Source of the DNA: Betaproteobacteria bacterium
GTDB lineage: Bacteria; Pseudomonadota; Gammaproteobacteria; Burkholderiales; Rhodocyclaceae
Direction: 5' to 3'
Assembly: GCA_016880375.1 (NCBI GenBank)
Contig: JAEHDO010000420.1
Span: 1-7,759 of the forward strand
DNA: 7,759 nt
This document shows, piece by piece, positions 1 to 5,400 of the stretch. The notes under the pieces were generated by a model. The model did no database searches, was not told the DNA's origin, and saw only the letters and a program-made list of their open reading frames with translations. Position numbers and translations under genes: made by a program. Every line of letters starts with the position of its first letter. Within the stretch, counting starts at the first letter, position 1.

Positions 1-223
1 GCTGCTGATCGTCGGCGGCCGCCTCGGCATAAACAGCGCGCTGCTGATCAATCGCACCCTTGGCTTGCGCAACATCGAGCAGATGGAGCCGCGCGCGGCA
101 GAGGCCGATGCGCGGCCTTGGGTGGGCGAGCAGTATGCCGACCCGCAGGGCAATGTTTGGAAACGTCTGAATTTGAAAAATCTGCTTGGACAGCCGGATT
201 TTCTGGAAATCGGGCTGCAGTGA
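1..223 (+). CDS. pilI: PilI, CheW-like adaptor of type IV pilus chemosensory system (3' end only)
   Basis: Only the last 73 codons and the TGA stop (221-223) lie in the window; base 1 is the last base of an earlier codon and the start is upstream. The fragment reads as the C-terminal part of a CheW fold. It opens with a hydrophobic strand (LLIVGGRLGINSALLINRTL), followed by GLRN, then a PWVGEQYADPQGNVWKRLNL stretch and a closing LLGQPDFLEIGLQ. The W-x-G-x-x-Y...D-x-x-G-x-x-W-x-x-L...F-L pattern before the stop is what I recall from PilI proteins rather than from chemotaxis CheW. Family role: a cytoplasmic scaffold that couples the PilJ receptor to the ChpA kinase. The next two genes are exactly those partners, which supports the call. 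A generic CheW-domain protein is the main alternative. The rest of the domain cannot be assessed from this window. Confidence 0.85.
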   Translation, partial: LLIVGGRLGINSALLINRTLGLRNIEQMEPRAAEADARPWVGEQYADPQGNVWKRLNLKNLLGQPDFLEIGLQ

Positions 224-272
224 CCAGGAAGTTACCGGTTAAAACTAGACGCTGAACATCGGAGACATCGGC
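224..272 (+). promoter_or_regulatory. pilI-pilJ intergenic gap with pilJ ribosome binding site
   Basis: This 49-bp gap separates the pilI stop from the pilJ ATG. It contains GGAGA at 261-265, seven bases before the ATG at 273, a well-placed Shine-Dalgarno site that fixes the pilJ start. A short ACCGGT palindrome lies at 234-239, but I see no hairpin followed by a T-run and no convincing -35/-10 pair. The gap most likely lies inside one transcript with pilI and pilJ cotranscribed. Confidence 0.7.
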
Positions 273-2438
273 ATGGCATTCAAATTCAAGCTTCCCTCCT
301 TACTGACACTGCCGGAAGGCACGGCGGCCGGCGAGGACACCTCGCAGAGCACGATCATGGACAACCTGCAGCAGGCGGCGGTGCGCGGCGCCCGCTTCAA
401 GCTGCCCGGGCTCGGCGACAAGCCGATCGGCATCCAGCTGCAGACGCTGGGCGGCCTGTTCGTGTTCTTCCTGTTCGTCGTGGCCGTGGCAGCCTGGATC
501 GACAACCGCACGGCCACCTACGGCACAGCCTACACTTCCGCCGCGGGGCAGATGCGCATGCTCTCGCAGGCGATCGCCAAATCCGCCCAGCTGGCCCTGC
601 AGGGCAATGCCGCGGCATTTGCGGAACTGAAGGATGGCCGCAGCAACTTCGCCATCCTCCTGGAGCGGGTCACGCAAGGCGGCGTCATCGACGAGATCAA
701 TGTGCCGCCGAGCCCGGACAGCACCCAGCCGGCCTTGCAGGCCCTGGCGCTGGAGTGGGAGAAAACCGAAAAGAACACCGCGACGGTGCTGGAGCAGGAG
801 AAGAACCTGCAGCAGCTCGGCGGTTCGGTGGCGGCCATCAACAGCAAGAACCCGCAACTGCTGGAACTGGCCGAGCAGGTGGCTGCCCTCAAGCTGCAGA
901 CCAGCGCGTCGGCGCGGGAAATCGCCGCCGCCAACCAGCTGGTGATGCTGACCCAGCGCCTGGCGAAGAATGCCAACGCCCTGCTGGTGGCTGCCGCCAT
1001 CGACCCGGAGGTGGCCTTCCTGCTGGGCAAGGACACCAATACCTTCCGCGACATGCTGAGGGCCCTGGGCAAGGGTTCCGAAGCGATGCGCATCAACGCC
1101 GCCGGCGATGCCGAAACCAGGGAGAAACTGGGCGAACTGGAGGTTGCCTTCAAGGACTACCAGGACGCCGTGGCCGGCATTCTCGGCAACATGCAGCGCC
1201 TGGTGCTGGCGAAGCAGGCCGGCAGCCGCATCTTCAGCGACAGCGGTCCCCTGCTCAAGGCGACGACCGACCTGTCCAACGCCTACGCCGCGGAAATCGC
1301 CGGCCGGGCCACCAATACCTGGGTCATCTCGATCTTCGCCTTGCTGGCGTTCGTCACCCTGGCCCTCATGGCCAAGGTCTTCAACGACGACTCCGCCTTG
1401 CGCCGGGAACAGGCCGAGCGCCAGCGCCTCGAGGCCGAGACGTCCAAGAACGCCAGCCAGGAAGCCATTCTGCGGCTGATGAACGAGATGGGCGACCTGG
1501 CCGACGGCGACCTGACGGTGCGCGCCACGGTGAGCGAGGACATCACCGGTGCCATTGCCGACTCGGTGAATTACACGATTGAGGAACTCGGCGTGCTGGT
1601 GCGGCGAATCAACGACGCTGCCGGCCGCGTGGCCGCCGCCTCCGAGGCCGCCCAGAAGACCTCCAACGAACTGCTGGTCGCCACCGAGCGCCAGTCGCGC
1701 GAGATCAAACAGGCCGGCGACAACGTCCTCGACATGGCGAAATCGATGAACCAGGTGTCGAGCGAGGCCATGGAATCCGCCCAGGTGGCGCGCCATTCGC
1801 TGGATGCCGCACAAAAAGGCGCCTCGGCGGTGGAAAACTCCATCAAGGGCATGAACGAAATTCGCGAGCAGATCCAGGAAACCTCGAAGCGGATCAAACG
1901 TCTCGGCGAATCCTCCCAGGAGATCGGCGAAATCGTGGAACTGATCTCGGACATTACCGAACAGACGAACGTGCTGGCGCTGAACGCCGCCATCCAGGCG
2001 GCATCCGCCGGCGAAGCGGGCCGCGGCTTCACGGTGGTTGCCGAGGAGGTGCAGCGGCTGGCCGAACGCTCGGGCGAGGCGACGAAGCAGATAGCGGCGA
2101 TCGTGAAGACGATTCAGACGGATACGCAGGATGCCGTGTCTGCCATGGAGAACTCGACTCGGGACGTGGTGGAGGGCGCCAAGCTGTCCGACGCCGCCGG
2201 CCAGGCACTGCAGGAAATCTCCTCGGTGTCGACCAACCTCGCCTCGCTGATCGAATCGATCTCCTCCGCCACGCAGCAGCAAGCCGAGAACGCCACGCGC
2301 GTGGCGCAGAACATGCAAGGCATCCTGCGCGTGACCGAGCAGACAACCGTCGGCACCAAGCAGACCGCAGTTTCGATCGGCCAGCTTGCCGAGCTGGCCG
2401 TCGAACTGAAGGGCTCGGTGTCGGGCTTCAAGGTCTAA
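273..2438 (+). CDS. pilJ: PilJ, type IV pilus methyl-accepting chemoreceptor
   Basis: This inner-membrane chemoreceptor of the Pil-Chp system has 721 codons and is complete. Visible order: cytoplasmic N-terminus about 1-55; TM1 about 57-75 ([17 protein letters not shown]); periplasmic region about 76-348; TM2 about 349-369 ([19 protein letters not shown]); charged helical linker about 371-396; HAMP about 397-447, including [23 protein letters not shown] signalling hairpin to the end. The periplasmic part holds two PilJ-type modules, with signatures [19 protein letters not shown] (91-109) and [19 protein letters not shown] (220-238). The hairpin tip is [19 protein letters not shown] (563-581), followed by [19 protein letters not shown]. 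The AIQAASAGE form is typical of PilJ, where enteric receptors have AIEAARAGE. The two arms are each about 20 heptads long. The protein ends GSVSGFKV without an NWETF-like pentapeptide, so no CheR/CheB tether is seen. ATG 273 is chosen because GGAGA lies 7 bases upstream; the internal ATG at 357 (Met29) has no such support. The N-terminal extension of about 50 residues before TM1 is longer than I recall for Pseudomonas PilJ. Confidence 0.95.
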   Translation: MAFKFKLPSLLTLPEGTAAGEDTSQSTIMDNLQQAAVRGARFKLPGLGDKPIGIQLQTLGGLFVFFLFVVAVAAWIDNRTATYGTAYTSAAGQMRMLSQAIAKSAQLALQGNAAAFAELKDGRSNFAILLERVTQGGVIDEINVPPSPDSTQPALQALALEWEKTEKNTATVLEQEKNLQQLGGSVAAINSKNPQLLELAEQVAALKLQTSASAREIAAANQLVMLTQRLAKNANALLVAAAIDPEVAFLLGKDTNTFRDMLRALGKGSEAMRINAAGDAETREKLGELEVAFKDYQDAVAGILGNMQRLVLAKQAGSRIFSDSGPLLKATTDLSNAYAAEIAGRATNTWVISIFALLAFVTLALMAKVFNDDSALRREQAERQRLEAETSKNASQEAILRLMNEMGDLADGDLTVRATVSEDITGAIADSVNYTIEELGVLVRRINDAAGRVAAASEAAQKTSNELLVATERQSREIKQAGDNVLDMAKSMNQVSSEAMESAQVARHSLDAAQKGASAVENSIKGMNEIREQIQETSKRIKRLGESSQEIGEIVELISDITEQTNVLALNAAIQAASAGEAGRGFTVVAEEVQRLAERSGEATKQIAAIVKTIQTDTQDAVSAMENSTRDVVEGAKLSDAAGQALQEISSVSTNLASLIESISSATQQQAENATRVAQNMQGILRVTEQTTVGTKQTAVSIGQLAELAVELKGSVSGFKV

Positions 2439-2462
2439 GGCGAACAAAGCGCGGAAGACACG
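2439..2462 (+). promoter_or_regulatory. pilJ-chpA spacer with chpA ribosome binding site
   Basis: Only 24 bp separate the pilJ TAA from the chpA ATG. GGAAG at 2453-2457 sits 5 bases before the ATG at 2463 and is an acceptable Shine-Dalgarno site, which decides the start. The spacer is exactly eight codons long, so both genes are in the same reading frame. There is no room for a terminator or an independent promoter, so cotranslation from one mRNA is expected. Confidence 0.65.
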
Positions 2463-5400
2463 ATGGCTGCCACCACCGATCTGGATCTCGGTCCGCTGTC
2501 CTGGGTCAAGGGCGAGATCGATCTCGCCCTTGGGCGCGCCCATGAAGCGCTCGGCAAGTTTGCCGGGAATCCGGCCGATTCCGCGCAGCTCAAGTTTGCC
2601 CGTACCCATCTTCACCAGGCGCATGGCGCGCTCTCGATCGTCGGCCTCGACGGCGTGACCCAGGTATCGGAGGCCATCGAACTGCTGCTGGCCGGCGTCG
2701 AGGGCGGCCAGGTCGCCGCCACGCCGGCGGTCGGCGAACTGGCGCAAAGGGCCATCACGGCGATTCGCCACTATCTCGACGAAGTGGCGAGCGGCGTGCC
2801 GAACCAGCCGCTAAAATTCCTGGAGGTGTACCGCGACCTGCAGACGGCACGTGGCACCGAGCGCGTGGCATCGAGCGACTTGTTCTTCCCCGATCTTTCC
2901 CTGCGACCGCCCAGACGCACGGAGGAAACCTCGCCGTTGTCCGCAGCCGAGGCAGCCAGGCGCCTGAAGGCGGAACGCGCCCGCTTCGAGCGCGGCTTCC
3001 TGCGCTGGCTGCGCAATGCCGACGACATCGCGGGAATCGCCGAGATGCGTGAGGCGGTGGCGGCCATCGAGGCGACCCAGGCACTGCCCGCGGCGCGCGC
3101 CTTCTGGTGGATCACCGTGGCGCTGCTCGATGCCCTGGCGGCACGGGAGGTGCCGGTCGATTTCCACGTCAAGAAGCTCTGCGCCCGCATCGACCTACAG
3201 ATGCGCCGGCTGCTGGAGGGATCGAAGACCGTGGCCGAACGCCTGGTGCGCGACGCCCTGTATTTCGTCGCCGTCGCCAAGGGGGGCGGGGCGCAGGTCG
3301 AGCAGGTCAAGGGAACTTACCAGCTTGACGCGCTGGTGCCGACCCGAACGGCGGACATCGAGCCCCTCAAGCCGGTGCTGCGGGCCATGCGCGATTCCCT
3401 GGGGGCGGCCAAGGAAGCATGGAACAAGTTCTGCGCCGGCGCGGCCGTGGCGCTGCCGCAATTCCACGACCATGCCGTCACCCTGGCCAGCAAGGGCGGC
3501 GGACTCGTCAACAATTATCTGGCGCGCCTGGTGGCCGGCATTGCCGAAACCGCCCAGTGGCTGCGCAAGGATCCGCTCAAGCAGAACGATACGGCCGCGA
3601 TGGAAATCGCCACCGCCCTGCTGCTGGCCGAAAATGCCCTGGAGAATTACGAACAGCTCGGGCCTGACTTTTCGCAGCAGGTCGAAATCGTCATCGAAAG
3701 GCTGGGCGCCCTGATGCGCGGCGAGTCGCTTGCGGACTTCTCGGCACCGCTCCTCGATGACATGTCAAGGCGCGCCCAGGAACGCCTGATGATGAGCCAG
3801 GTGGCGCGAGAGATTCTCACCAACCTGGCCCAGATCGAGCAGGCCCTCGATGCCTTCTTCCGCGACACGAGCCGTCGCGAGGAATTGTCGGCGCTGGCCG
3901 GCCCGCTCAAACAGATCGAGGGCGCGCTGGTCATTCTGGGGCAGGACAAGGCGGTCGCCCTCCTGCGTGACTGCGAATCCCGCATCAAGGCCTTCACCAA
4001 CCCCGAGACGCTGCCGTCGCAACAGGAATTCGAGGCGGTGGCGCATAACCTGTCTGGCCTCGGCTTCTTCGTCGAGGCCTTGCAGCATGGCCCGGCCGAT
4101 CTGGACGAGATCCTCAAGCCGGTGCAGCCCAAAATTGCGCCGCCGCCCGAAGAGGAAGCCGGGGAGTCCCCGGCGCCTTCCGTTGAAGCCGAGCTGGAGC
4201 AGCAGAAGCGCGAAACCCAGGCGCTGGTCGAAGCGCTGCGCGAAACGCCCCAGGATGAAGGCGTTCGCGAGGATCTCAAGCAGCATCTGGAAAACATACG
4301 GCAGGATGCCAGCCTGGTCGCCGACGTCAGGCTCGAGGATGAGGCCAGGGCGGCACTGGCGGCACTGGCCGGCGCGCCGGGCGAGGCGGTGGCAGGCCAC
4401 GTCGAGGAGGCGGTCTCCCGCGTCGCGCCCATGGCGCCGATGGAAGTGGCCGCACCCTCGGCCGAGACCCTGAGGCTGGCGGAGGCGGCGAGCGAGGAGA
4501 TCGATGCGGAACTGCTGGCCATCTTCCTCGAGGAAGCGCACGAGGTGCTCGGCACCATCCGCGAGCATCTCGCGCTGTCGCGCGGGGAGCCGCATAACCA
4601 CGAATACCTGACGACGATCCGCAGGGGTTTCCATACCCTGAAGGGCAGCGGCCGCATGGTCGGCCTGGCCGATCTGGGTGAAACAGCCTGGGCGATCGAG
4701 CAGGTGATGAACAAGTGGTTGCAGTCCGAGCAGGATGCCACGCCTTCCCTGTATCACCTGCTCGATGAGGCGCACACCCTGTTCAGCGCCTGGGTCGCGC
4801 AGCTGGAAGCCGGTGGCGGCACGCACAAGGATGCGGCGGCCTTGGTGGCCATGGCCGAGCGGGCCAAGGCCGGTGCAGATATTTGCGACCAACCGGCGGA
4901 GGCCGCTTCGCCGGCGGGCCCGACGCCTTCCGAATTCGAAATATCCGGGCCGGAAGCGGCATTGGGGGCGGCGGCCGGGGAAGAAGAAATCACGCTGAGC
5001 CTGCCGGAGCAAGCCGAGACGCCGCCGCTGGTCGAGGAAATCATCGAGGTGCCGCCGGCCGAGGACACCGTCGCCTTGGGCGACCTGGTCGTTTCCCGCT
5101 CGCTCTACGACATGTATGTCAGCGAGGCCCGAGGCCATCTTGCCGTGCTGCGCCTGGACCTGAATGCCCTCAAGCTGACGCCGCAAGTGCCGCCGGAGGC
5201 AATGGTGCGCGCCGCACACACCCTGGCCGGCATATCCGGCACGGTCGGCATCGATCCGGTGAATCGCCTGGCACTGTCGCTCGAGCATGCGCTGCTGCGC
5301 CTGGCGCGCGGCAGCCAGACCTGCAACAGCGGGCAGATCGGCCTGCTCGGCACGGCCATTTCCACCCTCGACGCGATGATTGCCTCGGTGGCCGAGCAGC

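Noticed and set aside
230..245. The ACCGGT palindrome with flanking T/A bases upstream of pilJ as a possible operator.
   Set aside because: Six symmetric bases are expected often by chance, the symmetry does not extend cleanly, and no promoter elements surround it.
755..1582. A 275-codon + strand frame inside pilJ.
   Set aside because: It is a Gly/Arg/Gln-rich off-frame translation wholly inside a gene with intact MCP domains; no domain and no ribosome site support it.
300..2771. An 823-codon open frame on the minus strand spanning pilJ and the start of chpA.
   Set aside because: Same cause: it is in register with pilJ codons, closes at a rare TTA Leu codon of pilJ (300-302), and continues into chpA only because the 24-bp spacer keeps both genes in one frame. 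The composition is that of an antisense shadow.
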